22,517 nucleotides of DNA from Candolleomyces eurysporus (lineage: Eukaryota; Basidiomycota; Agaricomycetes; Agaricales; Psathyrellaceae). Location: assembly GCA_027579435.1 (NCBI GenBank), contig JANBPK010001618.1, positions 1-22,517 of the forward strand, given 5' to 3'. Positions within the stretch are counted from its first letter, which is position 1; each line of letters begins with the position of its first letter. The position numbers and the translations under genes were made by a program. Under the pieces are notes generated by a model. The model worked only from the letters and a program-made list of their open reading frames with translations, was not told where the DNA came from and made no database searches. Shown here in pieces: positions 1 to 10,409 of this stretch.

Positions 1-2
1 AG

Positions 3-203
3 AATTCTTTTTCGAGGACGAAGCATATTGACATTGCGTGTCATTTTATTCGAGACTATGTACAGAAGGGGACTCTTGATTTAGTCTACGTGCAATCAGC
101 CAACAACCTCGCAGACTTATTTACAAAGCCCCTCAACCGTAATATACATCAAGACCTTACTTACAAGATAGGCGTTATCTCGAAGCAAGGGGGAGTGTTG
201 TAA
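3..203 (+). CDS. Ty1/copia retrotransposon polyprotein, C-terminal end of RNase H (partial)
   Basis: The frame is open from the window edge and ends with TAA at 201-203, giving 66 residues. It reads as the end of a copia RNase H domain. The motif TKHIDIACHFIRDYV is followed by LDLVYVQSANNLADLFTKPL, which matches the family pattern (KHIDIRYHFIR ... ADxFTKPL). RNase H removes the RNA strand of the RNA/DNA hybrid during reverse transcription in the virus-like particle. The rest of the polyprotein lies outside the window, so whether the element is intact cannot be judged. No stop or frameshift is seen in this piece. A purine-rich tract (AAGCAAGGGGGAG, 183-195) immediately precedes the LTR and is a plausible polypurine tract for plus-strand priming. 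The stop codon overlaps the first bases of the LTR, a compact arrangement common in copia elements. Confidence 0.93.
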   Translation, partial: NSFSRTKHIDIACHFIRDYVQKGTLDLVYVQSANNLADLFTKPLNRNIHQDLTYKIGVISKQGGVL

Positions 204-364
204 GTGCTTCGGATCACGAGCACTATTTACCTTTATTTGTACACCACTCGTCTTCTATTTCGTAGGGTATACATTCTGCAGTAGGGTACGATATATATCG
301 ATACGGACTTGGACTCAATCAATCATTCCTTTTCACCCCCTCCTCGTCGTTACTCATAACAACA
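196..364 (+). mobile_element. 3' LTR of the copia element (169 bp)
   Basis: The segment starts TGTTGT directly after the purine-rich tract and ends ACAACA, a perfect 6-bp inverted terminal repeat of the TG...CA type expected for LTRs. A TATA-like stretch (GATATATATC) lies near 290-300. The length of 169 bp is short but within the range of copia LTRs. The 5' LTR is outside the window, so identity between LTRs (age) and the target-site duplication cannot be checked here; the five bases after the LTR are GAAGG. Confidence 0.82.
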
Positions 365-2011
365 GAAGGCGGAAGTGATTGTGGCACAGTACCTGGGCTG
401 GGGAAGAGTAGGAAGGTTCCTGATATTCTGTAGCACAAATTGAACTCACCTAAATACCCAAGCCGCCTAAGCACGACGGAAAAAGTAGCGAGGAAACATT
501 GGTTGAGGTAGCATCGGATTTCTCTTCCGGAGCTGCGTCATTCGTGGAGGAAGATGCGGTAAGAAAGACTGAACCAAAGGCACAACTCAAAGAAAGAATG
601 ACGTTGAAAAAAGCGAGAATGCGAGAGGAGAAAGGCGGCTGAACCAAAGAGATTACCCAAAGAAAGGCTGAAAGAGCCGCCAGAGTCCTGGGCGCCAATG
701 TCCGGGGTGGATCAGCAAAGCAAGAATTAACATGGTTAATTGAAGTCGAGGAGATGAAAGGGCATGAGGCTGGGACGTGGTGGTTGAAGGCAACCGAATG
801 CTAGCAAGGGTATGCCGTCATTCGCTCGATCATGTGCATCCGCCGGGAGTTACCAGATTGGGATGCCTCAAAGGTCGATGTGCGCCATTTCNTTTTTTTA
901 CGTCGTCGAGGCAGAGAAAATTTCCCTCAAATTACACAAGTATGCCTCCAGTAGTCTATTAAAACAAGTTTACCGTGTGTTTCTGCAATTCTCTCATTGA
1001 AAATACAGTGACTGCATAGAAAATGCGACCACCATGGGCCCGAAGGCAACATACTCGTAACAAAGGTGATCGCATAATTCCTTATTCGTCAGTGGCATCA
1101 GAGGTTACATATCGGACACATTGGCGAAAACAAACAATCTTTCTCTTCCATGCTTCAGGGGGGTCGCATAGTGCCGGCATCGGAACGACATAGANTTTTT
1201 TATCTGCCCAAAACAAAGTCCATGTTTTGATTTTGGCCCTGACATATATCGGCCGGATAAACAGGACATGTCTCCGACCATCACATGCCGATACTATGGA
1301 CGCCGCATGGTCTCAGTGTCTCGTCTATGCCACCTGAGGTCCCACAGTGCTGACAAAGCCGGAATAGACATTCTATCTACCACAGTGTCACGGCAATGTC
1401 ACACATGGGAGAACCCAATCGTTCTTGCAGTGTAAAGTAGCGGGCATTGCCTCACTTCCACCACACCCTGAAGAGAGGTCGGAACTCTCAGATAAGAAAG
1501 GGGGTTCGAGCCTAAGGACTCAGGCAGGAGCTCGATGCTCGCCGAAAAGGAGAAAAGATTGAAAATGAATGTATTTTGGTAAATCTGAATAATCAATAGA
1601 AAAACGAAGAAAGGAGAACGAGGGGATCGAGTACGAATGTGAAGGGGACCGTCCGAGTGACTGTGAGGGAAGGGAAGAAAGGGAATCCGACGAGCGTCGA
1701 TCTGGCCCGTCCCACCTAATGTGAGCCGGCCCCAACGGTCGTAATCAACTGAAAAACTAACACGGGTATCTATTCACCGGAGCGTCGTCATGTGTCGGAA
1801 TGACTCAAACAGACGACGCCATCGATAGGGAGGATGCGGAGAGGGGAATCGTTCAGCCTACCGCATGCGCCTCGTGCCTGGCGTCCAAATCGGGAGGCGG
1901 AACTTCCCAATCCGGGCGATGCCCCATACGCTCGCACGCCTGAGGGCATCCCCACAACCCACACAACTAGACGACAGACCACTCCAGCGACTGCAACTTC
2001 TGTACGCCGCA
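365..2011. other. no recognisable gene
   Basis: I found no protein family, RNA gene or repeat here. The longest candidate is a minus-strand frame at 698-450 (82 codons). It has a hydrophobic start (MAPRTLAALSAFLWVISL) and a second hydrophobic stretch, then a Ser/Thr/Glu-rich tail. It could be a signal-peptide exon, but nothing else supports it and its two hydrophobic blocks come from imperfectly repeated DNA. Ambiguous bases (n) sit at 892 and 1195, next to T runs. Confidence 0.5.
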
Positions 2012-3131
2012 ATGCTCTTCCTCCCTTCCTTGCTCGCCTCTTACGTCTCGACACACGCTTTCTCTCTTTCGGTGGTAATCAATGGCTAGACTTTCACCCG
2101 CAACAGGCCAAGCAGTCAATGAAACAACCGTGACACTATCTGTACCAAGATCGACTATCAAGGGTGTTCGGAATTCCGACTTTAACCGTGGTGCCGGCTC
2201 CTTAGTCGCTCCTGACGTCGCCAATGCCAACCCTGGGGATACCCCTGCCATTGACTGGAGAACTGGCGATCTCAGCTTCGTAAGTCTCTCGTGGCCTCCA
2301 CGATCGCCTGCTCCTGACCGACAGATTTATTGTTTTACAGTGGCTTTACACCAGTCCTACGCGCTTCTACCTCGCAAGCTGTGGAGACGCCCCATGCAGC
2401 TAATTCGACCCTAACGAAGCCGGAGAACTCGAGATTCATCAGGTTGGAAAGAAGGCGAATGGCGGTGAAGGGTTCCATGCCGACCTCAGTACGCAGCTTT
2501 CTTGCTCTCTATGATAAAAAGAACTCATGAATTGCTGCAATGTGAGTCAGTGATTGCCAAGCTACCTGAGAATATCCGAACAGGCGACTACCTCATCCGA
2601 CACGAAATCACCGCTCTCCACGTCGCCCAAAACCAGGGAGGAGCCAAATTTTATGCAGCCTGCACCCAGATTCGCATTGGCGGCTCTGGTACTGATGTTG
2701 CCTCAGAAGATGAACTGCTTTCATTCCCCGTTACCTACGGCGACAACGACGCCGGCATCCTCGTCCGCAACGTCTTCGATAACAGGCTCAAATACCAGTT
2801 CCCTGGCCCTGCTGTCTCCCGGCTGGCTGGTATCGCTGCCCCTGCCGGAGACCCGAGTCCTTTGTTTACCAAGACCAGTTCCGGTTCCAAGTCCATCTCA
2901 ACGTCAGGCAATAGCAACGGTAACTCTGGATCGTGCTCTGGCAAAAAGACCTGCAGGCTCAGGAAGAACGCGAGCAAGTTCGCTGCCGCCGCCGCTCCCT
3001 TCCACGATCCGCACTTTGTACCACCACCACCACTCGGATCGCATCGTCGTCACGCTCATCGCATTTTTGGGACGACATTGATCGTCCTCGAGGCATTCAT
3101 TTACCTTATCTACCCACCGCTCTCTCTCTAA
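2012..3131 (+). pseudogene. decayed AA9 lytic polysaccharide monooxygenase (LPMO, former GH61)
   Basis: AA9 enzymes are secreted copper monooxygenases that cleave cellulose or hemicellulose chains. The start at 2012 gives a 14-residue signal peptide (MLFLPSLLASYVST), then His15, the expected N-terminal copper ligand, then AFSLSVVING as in AA9 N-termini. The C-terminal half is unmistakable: GDYLIRHEITALHVAQNQGG, then AKFYAACTQIRIGG and YQFPGPAV (about 2584-2817). A canonical intron (GTAAGT...TTTACAG, 2280-2340) sits in the middle.

The gene is broken. TAG at 2087-2089 forces a frame change. TAA at 2401-2403 follows FYLASCGDAPCS. Another frame change occurs near 2490-2510. The second copper histidine (HxGP) appears as YTSP, and the Gln of the Q-x-Y motif is Lys (KFY). 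After the core comes a Ser/Gly-rich linker and a basic tail, as in extended AA9 proteins, with the frame ending at 3131. Domain identity is firm; some lesions could be unrecognised introns, but the lost active-site residues could not. Confidence 0.85.
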
Positions 3132-4455
3132 CTTAGCATCTCGGGAAGCTAAATATACTCTACTGCCTATCTATCTCTTTTGCTCACGGCCTGGACGTGT
3201 ATATTACTGACTTCTTAGCTAGACTGAGAGTTATTTGTATCATACCATATATGACATGCACTGCGTTATATAGCAGCTGGATGAATCGAAATTGGAACGC
3301 ACTTATCCACCTATACATAGGTGCCACTGTGACAAGGTATATTAGCCACAATAACTACAACTACGGATGCGAGTATGCCCTCCGCAACCCCGACAGGTGG
3401 CGTATAACCAGCAGCGGCCTATATTCCGATCGTTGCAACCTCAATCTCAATGACTCAGTCTGCATGGTCAAACCAGTAGTACCTCCGACCACCCCAATAC
3501 AATGACAGCGGAGGTGGACGTGGACGTGGGAGACGGAGAGAGTGGTACAGCTGGTGAGCGGGTCCACGGGCGATTGAATGCTGAAGCTCTATTTTCCTCA
3601 TGACCATCTTTCGTCAGATTTCAATTTTCCTTTACTATGCGCCCTCTTCCGGACATGCACTGTCCATGTTGGCATCAAACACTCGTTTTCCTTTTCCCAT
3701 TTTGCTTTTTTTGGCCTTGTCTTCTCTAGTCTCGGTATAGATGTCGCTAGTTCGAGTCAGGAATCCTTTGCTCCGCTAGCCCGCTTCTAGGTAAGTTCAA
3801 AAAGTCGTCGACACTTCCATTTGCGATATTGGGGGCCAATACGTACTTGAATGATCAGGATTGAAGAGGCGAATTCGAAATCATTCAGTCACAAGTGACA
3901 CTGCTTGCCGTCTCTCGTCGCCGGTTGTTTGTCGCGTTTCCGGAACGGCGTGGTGCTGATTGAGCATGGGCCAATACATGAGTAGAGAACTCGAAGGGTA
4001 TGATAACAGCCAGCTTCGAAGATGGAACGTAATATAGAAAATAAATAGTATATGCAAAACAAACGTACACAGGAAGAATGAACTCAGAAGTGGAAAGAAA
4101 AGATAGATATGGGACAGAAATGTAGGCTCGGGGTTGAATTGGTAGGCGACAGAATGCACAGGTCGGCATCCCATTGGAAAAAAAATTGGGAGTGTGACCT
4201 GGTTAGTCAGAGTGGCACAGTGAGAACGACAGTCAATCTCCGAGTGGGAAAAAGGGGACACACATGGCGAAGACGAACAGATTAAGTGATGGGAATGCTC
4301 GGTGTGCTCATCCTTCCTTTACTTTTTCAACTGTGCCAGGGCATCAATGGCCGAGAGCAAAGGGCAGGTAAAATGCTACATACTTCTTGACTTGCCAGGG
4401 TGTGGATTGGCCCGAGATTGTTGTACTGAAAACTTCTTGGAACGATCCTAAGAAG
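3132..4455. other. no recognisable gene
   Basis: Several short frames exist on both strands (for example 3197-3505 + and 4261-3881 -). None shows a known motif, and their composition shifts with frame as expected of non-coding DNA. The 4300-4455 part directly borders the minisatellite and does not resemble its unit beyond short matches. Confidence 0.5.
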
Positions 4456-7066
4456 GGGATGAGCTGAATGGCCAAAAATGCGGTTTCATGAGGAAGCAGA
4501 CATACTTGCTATACAAAAGATGAGCTGAATGACCAGGAATGCAGATGAATGAGAAAGCAGACTTACAAACTATACAACAGGTGAGCTGAATGGCCAGAAA
4601 TGGAGGTTTGTGTGGAAGCAGACTTACTTCCTATACAGCAGGTGAGCTGGATGACAGAAATTTAGGGTCGTGAAGGAGCGAACTTACTTGCTATACAAGA
4701 GATGAACTGAATGACCAGAAATTCAGGCTCATGAGGGAGCAGACTTACATACTATACAAGAGATGAGCTGAATGGCCAGGAGATTAGGGTTATGAAAAAG
4801 CAGACTTACTCTCTACACCAAAGATGAGTAGAATGGCCAGGGATTCTGGTTCATGAAGGAGCAAACTTACAAACTATAAAGGAAATGAGCTGGAGAGCTA
4901 GAAATTTAGGTTCATGTGCAAGTAGACTTACATACTATACAACAGATGAGCTAAATGATCAGGAATTAGGGTCATGGAGAAGCAGACTTACCTCCTATAC
5001 CACAGATGAGCTAAATGGCCAGAAATTCATATTCATAACGGATCAGACTTACTTTCTGTAGAACAGAGGAAATGGATGACCAGAAGCTCATATACATTAG
5101 GACGCACACTTACTTCCTGTGCAACAGATGAGCTAGATGGCCCAAAATTGAAGTTCATGAGGAAGCAGACTCACTGCCTATACAATAACTGAGCTAAACG
5201 GCCAGAAATTCAGGTCCATGAGGAAGCAGACTTACTTTCTATACAATGGATAAACTGAATGGCCAGGAATCCAGGTTTATGAGTAACTAGACTTACTCCC
5301 TATACGACAGGTGAGCTGAACAGCCAGAGATTCAGTTTTATGGGGAAGCAAACTTACTCCCTATACAACAGATGACCTGAATGGCCAGAAATCCAGGTTC
5401 ATGAAGAAGCAGACTTACTTCCTATACAACAGATGAGCTGAAAGGCCAGCAATTCTGGTTCATGAGGAAGGAGACTCACCAACTATACAACAGATGAGCT
5501 AAATGGCCGGAAATTGAGGCTCATGAGGTGAAAAACTTACAGGCTATACAACAGATAAGCTCAATAACCAAAACATCAGCTTGATATGAGAGAGAGCAGA
5601 CTCACAAACTATACAACAGATGATCTAAATGGCTGGAAATTCAGGTCCATGAGGAAGCAAACTTACATACTGTACAACAGATCAGCTGGATGTCCAGAAA
5701 TTCAGGTTCATGATGAAGCAGACTTACTCCCTATATAGCAGATGAGCAGAATGGCCAGAAATTCAGGCTTATGAGGGAGCAGACTTACAAGCTATACAAC
5801 AGTAAGCTGACAGGAAGGAAATTCAGGCTCATGAGAAGGAAGATTTACTTCCTGTACAACAAATGAGCTGAATGGCCAAAGATTTAAGCTCATGAGGAAG
5901 CAGACTTACTTCCTATACAACAGATGAGATGGATACTCAGAGATTCAGGTTTGTGAAGTAGCAGACTTACATACTGTACAACAGATGAGCTGAATGGCAA
6001 GAAATCTGGGTTCATGAGAAAGCAGACTTACTTTCTATACAACACAGGAACTGAATGACCTGAGATATGGGTTCATGAAGAAGTGGACTTACTTCCTATA
6101 CAACAGATAAGCTGAATGGCTAGATCTTCAGGCTCATGAGGAAGCAGACTTACTTCCTATGCAACAGATGAGCTGAATGGGCAGAGATTTGGGCTCATAA
6201 AGGGGCAGACTTACTAACTATGCAACAGATGAGCTGAAAGGCCAGAAGTTCAGGGTCATGAGGAAGCAGACTTACATACTATACAATGGGTGAGCTGAAT
6301 GGCCAGCAATCCAGGTTTATGAAGAAGTAGACTTACAGCCTATACAAAAGATGAGCTGAGTGCTCCAAAGTTCAGGTTCATTAAGCAGACTTACAGCCTA
6401 TAAAACATACCAGCTCAACGGCTGGGAATTCAGGTTTGTTTAGCAGACTCACAACCTATACAACAATTGCGTTGAATGCCCAGAAATTCAGATTCAGAAG
6501 GAATCAGACTTGCTTTCTATATAACAATCAGCTGAACACCCAGAGGTTAATGTGCAAGAAGCACACTTACAAGCTATACAACAGATGAGTTGAATGGCCA
6601 GAGATTCAGGATCATAAAGTAGCACACTTACAAACTATGCAACAGATGAGCTGAAGGGCCTGAAGTTTGGGTTCATGAGGAAGCAGACTTACTTTCTGTA
6701 CAACAGACGAGCTAAATGGCCACATTTCAGCCTCATGAGAAAGCAGACCTACAGCCTATACAACAGATGAGCTGAATGACCAGAATTTCAGGTTCATGAG
6801 AAGCACACTTACCTCCTATACAACAGATGAGTTGAATGGCAACAGATTCAGGTTCATGAAGGAGCAGACTTACGAACTATACAACAGATGAGCTAAATGA
6901 CCAGAAATTGAGGTTTTGCGGAAGCAGACTTACCCCCTGCAACAGATGAGCCAAATCGCCAGAAGTTCAGGTTCATTAACCAGACTCACCGACTATACAA
7001 CAGATGAGTTGATCGCTAGAAATACAGGTTCGGGAGGTTGTGAGGAAGTAGACTTACCCCCTATAA
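4456..7066. repeat. minisatellite: about 43 tandem copies of a 61-bp unit
   Basis: The consensus unit reads, in pieces, GATGAGCTGAATGGCCAGAA / ATTCAGGTTCATGAGGAAGC / AGACTTACTTCCTATACAACA. I counted 43 occurrences of the AGACTTAC core, spaced 60-62 bp apart almost throughout. A few units are shortened (around 6370, 6540, 6940) and one is lengthened (around 5590). Copies differ by roughly 10-20%, so the array is old or only weakly homogenised. There is no unique spacer between units, so this is not a CRISPR array. The unit length is not a multiple of three and no frame stays open across the array, so it does not encode a peptide repeat.

On the minus strand every unit carries a donor-like GTAAGT (or GTGAGT, GTATGT, GTAGGT, GTAAAT, GCAAGT), and most carry a YAG acceptor about 42 nt downstream. 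The array begins about 300 bp past the stop codon of the minus-strand ULD-type gene. Confidence 0.96.
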
Positions 7067-7364
7067 ATGACCATTTTTCCAAGCCACCGGGAAAATTCAT
7101 CCGGATCCATCCACAAATGGTGATGACCGAGCCAGATCGGGCATTCCGCAGGGTTGATGAACACGTCAAAAGCCATTCACAGTGGCCGATGAGTGTGAAT
7201 GACGTCTCAGGAAACTCGACATCGTACCCACCTTGATCTCGCTGGTTCTCAAATGACGAAAATGGATGATTTCGTGGCCTTCCTCTCTTGGATTGCCATA
7301 TGTTTCGCTTCGCTCGGACGGCAGCGTAAACTGGGTTCTGCACCGTCGACTGTTTCCTGTACAA

Positions 7365-7995
7365 TCAGCATCTCTTCCCCTCCCTGTAAGACCAAGTTGG
7401 TCTTGAATTCACGCACCAAACAAACCATCCTTCGTTCAAAAAGGTTCCAAGCTTCGTCTTCCCGCATTTTGGACAATCTTTTGACAGATCTTTGTTCCAT
7501 TGCCGCTCTACCATCATGCTCATAATCAGCTCCTCCCCCACTAACATCATCTCATTCCACTCCCCAGCCTTGATCAGCGTCCCATTTAAATGTGTGATAC
7601 AATACCGCTTTTCCAAGACGCGCTCCTCACCCACCTTTCCCCGGAAATGGGTGATCAAGATCCGATGTAAGTCCTGATTGTACCCGGTCTCGATTAGAAA
7701 CAGTTCTGAAAGATGCGTAAATATGTACCACCTCGTAAGTGGCCACGATAGACAAAGGGAGGGTGAAAGTTTCGTCCAGTGCATCGGTTATAGTCAACGC
7801 GTTGGCATCGCTGTAGCACACACTTCTAGGGAGCCTTCGATCATACAGTTCTTCCATAGATATCAGCAAGAGTTCTTACTACAGGAGCAAAGGCTTACTT
7901 CGTGTAGCGGTGTGTTGATGAATAACTAAGTTTCCTGCTACGTTGTTGAATGTTACTCCGTTGCCAATGGAGAAGTTGCTGCTATGTGAGAACAT
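7365..7995 (-). CDS. small ubiquitin-like (ULD_2-type) fungal protein with C-terminal zinc-finger-like motif
   Basis: Predicted exons are complement 7995-7899, 7850-7732 (or 7729) and 7673-7365, giving about 174-175 residues. Introns are 48 nt (GTAAGC ... CTGAT ... GGAAG) and 55-58 nt (CTAAT branch, ATCAG acceptor); phases agree at both junctions. Exon 1 encodes MFSHSSNFSIGNGVTFNNVA, a GVTFNNVAGN-type N-terminus seen on many Agaricomycete proteins of this class. Exon 2 (ALTITDALDETFTLPLSIVA) and exon 3 (ILITHFRGKVGEERVLEKRY, then WNEMMLVGEELIMSMMVE) match the fungal ubiquitin-like ULD_2 fold. The C-terminus has CPKCGK ... GWFVWCVNS, resembling the CxxC...CxxC knuckle that usually ends these proteins, but with Ser in place of the last Cys.

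The family's role is unknown to me; it probably binds protein partners rather than being conjugated. The 61-bp array lies downstream on the same strand. The family call is from recalled pattern, not a search. Confidence 0.78.
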
Positions 7996-7999
7996 CTGA

Positions 8000-9456
8000 G
8001 GGCCAGGGGGTGCAGGCCCTAACACTGGTGGCAGCCTTATCAGCTACTGTCTCTGTAGATGAGCAAGTGTCCTTGCCTCGACGCAGAAAATCTAAAGGGT
8101 TCCAAGATAGAACGGCCATGTTCCAGTTCCCGCTCTGGCCCCGCGGTGGACGCTCAGTGGGAGCCGTAGCAAGACGGTGTTCAATGGTCGGCGGTGCGGG
8201 CTCTGACGGTGTTCGCAGTCCAGTTAATCAATCCGTTGCCAGAATAATAATCGGATGTTCACCGTCATCTTCACCNGGGGGGGCTGTCCATCAGCAGAGG
8301 AGGAGTGCCAGTGTTATCCATGTCAAGCTGACGTTCGATGGTCGGGGAAGAGTGACGCTTGGGAGAAGCGTGTGACAGCAATAGCGCCTAGTTGTGACGA
8401 AGGATGCGTGTCAAGTACTAGGCGTATGCACAGCCGTTCGATCCATTGGGTGGTCAGGCATTGATCTAACGATTCGCACCACGGCGAGACAAACCTGAGT
8501 TTCAAGAGCAACTAGCAACTGATTGGATGATTCGTTCTATTCATTCGATCAAGTATTAATATATTGGTGGGTAGGTAGACGGCACAAGGTCCCAATAAGA
8601 AACGGCCGGTTTCCACACCTCCTCGGCTGACTCTGATAGTTGTGGAACACCAGGGTCGACGACTAACGAGGTGACCGATGCAAGGAGGATGCTGCACTGA
8701 GGGAATTGCTCTGGGCCAAAAGGATCGTCGGTGAGGAGGGCAAGATGAGGCGAGTCGACCGATGTAAGTAGGATGCTGCACCGGGGGAATTGTTCTGGAC
8801 TGAAAGGATCGTCGGTGATGGCAAGATGAGGCGAGCTGACCTTGATGATACGAGTGACCAAGCAGGTCCAAGCAATCGATAAGGAGGATATAGAGGGGAG
8901 GGTTTGAGGTCAGGAAGCGCACGCTGGGAGTTGGCGGACGGAAGCAAGGGCGGCGGCGGCGGCGATATTTTAACAGCCCTGTTCAACAGAGTTGGCACTA
9001 GAAATTTATCACTTGCCGGGGTAACTGCTCAAAAAGAAGAGATAAGCGTGGTAGCCTTCGCGTACAGAGTCCTGGGAGTGCGGAGATGAAACCATGCAGA
9101 CGTTGACCGACTGATCATCGCCGCATGGGACAGAGCGATGTAGGACGGAAGCTTTAGCCTCTGCTGATGCCTGCTCATCTGGCTCCTTGATCATAGCAAC
9201 CGAGCCGCCATGTACAGCAGGAGAGGACAACATCCACTCGTACGGACTGTGTTTCCACTGCAACCCACGAGGCCATGCACGTCCCCCCACCCACGGCGAG
9301 ATCGGTGCAAACCACAGTTGAAAGAAGGATGACAATAGTCAGAGCCCCAGCTACNAAAAATTAGTCCGGTTCTTCTCCCAATGTGTCTCATTCTCGTCCT
9401 AGAACTGGCTTCGGTCGATGGTTTGGTGTTCGGTGCGATACCCGCAGTGGCGCATA
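8000..9456. other. no recognisable gene apart from a short tandem repeat
   Basis: The first part is the likely promoter region of the minus-strand ULD-type gene. The rest holds overlapping open frames on the minus strand between 8998 and 8512. These stay open mainly because of the 84/81-bp tandem duplication annotated separately. No family was recognised. Ambiguous bases occur at 8276 (before a G run) and 9355 (before an A run). Confidence 0.5.
8673..8837. repeat. two-copy tandem repeat, 84 bp and 81 bp
   Basis: Copy A (8673-8756) and copy B (8757-8837) both begin GACCGATG. They share long blocks such as AGGATCGTCGGTGA and GGCAAGATGAGGCGAG, with about ten substitutions. The only length difference is 3 bp, so reading frame is kept. 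In the minus-strand frame 8861-8556 the repeat encodes a 27/28-residue unit (core TDDPFxPEQFPxCSILL). That the indel is a codon multiple hints at a coding exon, but all three minus frames are open and no start, splice context or family supports a gene. Confidence 0.85.
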
Positions 9457-9610
9457 TGGCGGGCCGATTGCACATTTATATTCGCAAAATAATTCNTTTT
9501 TTTGCGCAGCACTTCATCGAAAATACGCAAAATGGGGCCATATTCCGTTGTGCAAACTTCTTTTGCTTTGCGCAAAATTTTTGAGTCGTCGCGCAAAACT
9601 TTATGGCGCT
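9457..9610 (+). repeat. left terminal inverted repeat of the TIR element
   Basis: This arm pairs with 10410-10562 in inverted orientation. The first 40 bases match best (two small indels). Beyond that, conserved blocks such as GCGCAAAAT, GGCCA and AACTTCTTT recur in the same order. The inner limit is approximate. An n at 9496 precedes a T run. Confidence 0.82.
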
Positions 9611-9671
9611 ACGGAACATTTTATTGAACCGCGCAAAACATCCTTGTGCATAGCCACTAGTGTCGCTTTAC

Positions 9672-9891
9672 TGTGACGCGGCGTATAGAATACGATTCGC
9701 TTCACACGAAGAGTCTTCACGATAACGGACAGGTGTAAGCTATCGATTTAAGAAGAACTAAGGTAATTACATCCGTAGCTACAGCTTATATACCTATCTA
9801 CATAGAGTATGACTAAGAACTATACAGTTAGAGAGTCCGGGAGCAGAGGGAGGGCGAGAGGAGTGAGATAAGATAAGATGAAACCGTTACA
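9672..9891 (-). mobile_element. solo LTR (220 bp), minus orientation, inside the TIR element
   Basis: The segment begins TGTGACG and ends CGTTACA on the plus strand, a TG...CA LTR with near-inverted ends. It is flanked by a perfect 5-bp duplication, TTTAC, at 9667-9671 and 9892-9896. A TATA box (TATATAAG) is on the minus strand, which sets the orientation. With a target duplication directly on both sides, this is a solo LTR left by recombination between the two LTRs of a full element, not the end of a truncated one. It inserted after the TIR element was already in place. The retroelement family cannot be told from the LTR alone. Confidence 0.88.
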
Positions 9892-10409
9892 TTTACCTCT
9901 CCCCATCATCTCCACGGTTCGACGGTTGATCTTCAACCCACGCAATTGCGTCGATCAAGGTATGGTTCTCATTGAAAGCATCGACAGTGCTGTCTTAGCA
10001 AAACAAGAGTATGTTCTGCAGCCACCCTGGCAACAAGCTAGTTAATCGTCCTTAGGAGCAGGGGGTAACACAGCGGATATGGGAAGGCGACTGGTTCATC
10101 GAGTATCTGCCTGTTTTTCTCGAAGACACCTCTCTCTATGTGAATCCGAAGTTCAACCAAATTTCATTGAACTAACATAGTCTGTACGTACCTTTTTAAT
10201 ATATCTACGGTTTGTCGGGCTTGATTCTCAATCGTTTTGTTGCCCTTTCCCAGACTTTTGCTAATTGCTACTCATTTACGTCTTCAGGAAATATGTTTTC
10301 AATATTTGAGATGGAATAGAGACAGAATAGCATGACTTGACCCCTTCAACAAAGGAACCTGACCATCAGCATGTCCAAAACCTCGGACTTGGAACTTACA
10401 ACTTGAAGA

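Noticed and set aside
450..698. Secreted or membrane protein gene on the minus strand
   Set aside because: Only a hydrophobic 82-codon frame supports it; no splice partner, promoter or family was found.
3720..3770. tRNA gene suggested by a GTTCGAGTC T-loop-like stretch
   Set aside because: No acceptor or anticodon stem could be built around it; similar T-loop-like matches elsewhere (11250, 16180) also failed.
4456..7066. CRISPR array
   Set aside because: Units are contiguous 61-bp tandem repeats with no unique spacers, and the surroundings are eukaryotic.
4456..7066. Coding repeat domain
   Set aside because: 61 is not a multiple of three, and stops appear in all frames on both strands within a few units.
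9672..9960. 3' LTR plus internal coding end of a truncated retrotransposon (a minus-strand reading through 9960-9893 looked protein-like)
   Set aside because: The perfect TTTAC duplication directly flanking 9672-9891 shows the segment is a solo LTR; the sequence beyond belongs to the TIR element.
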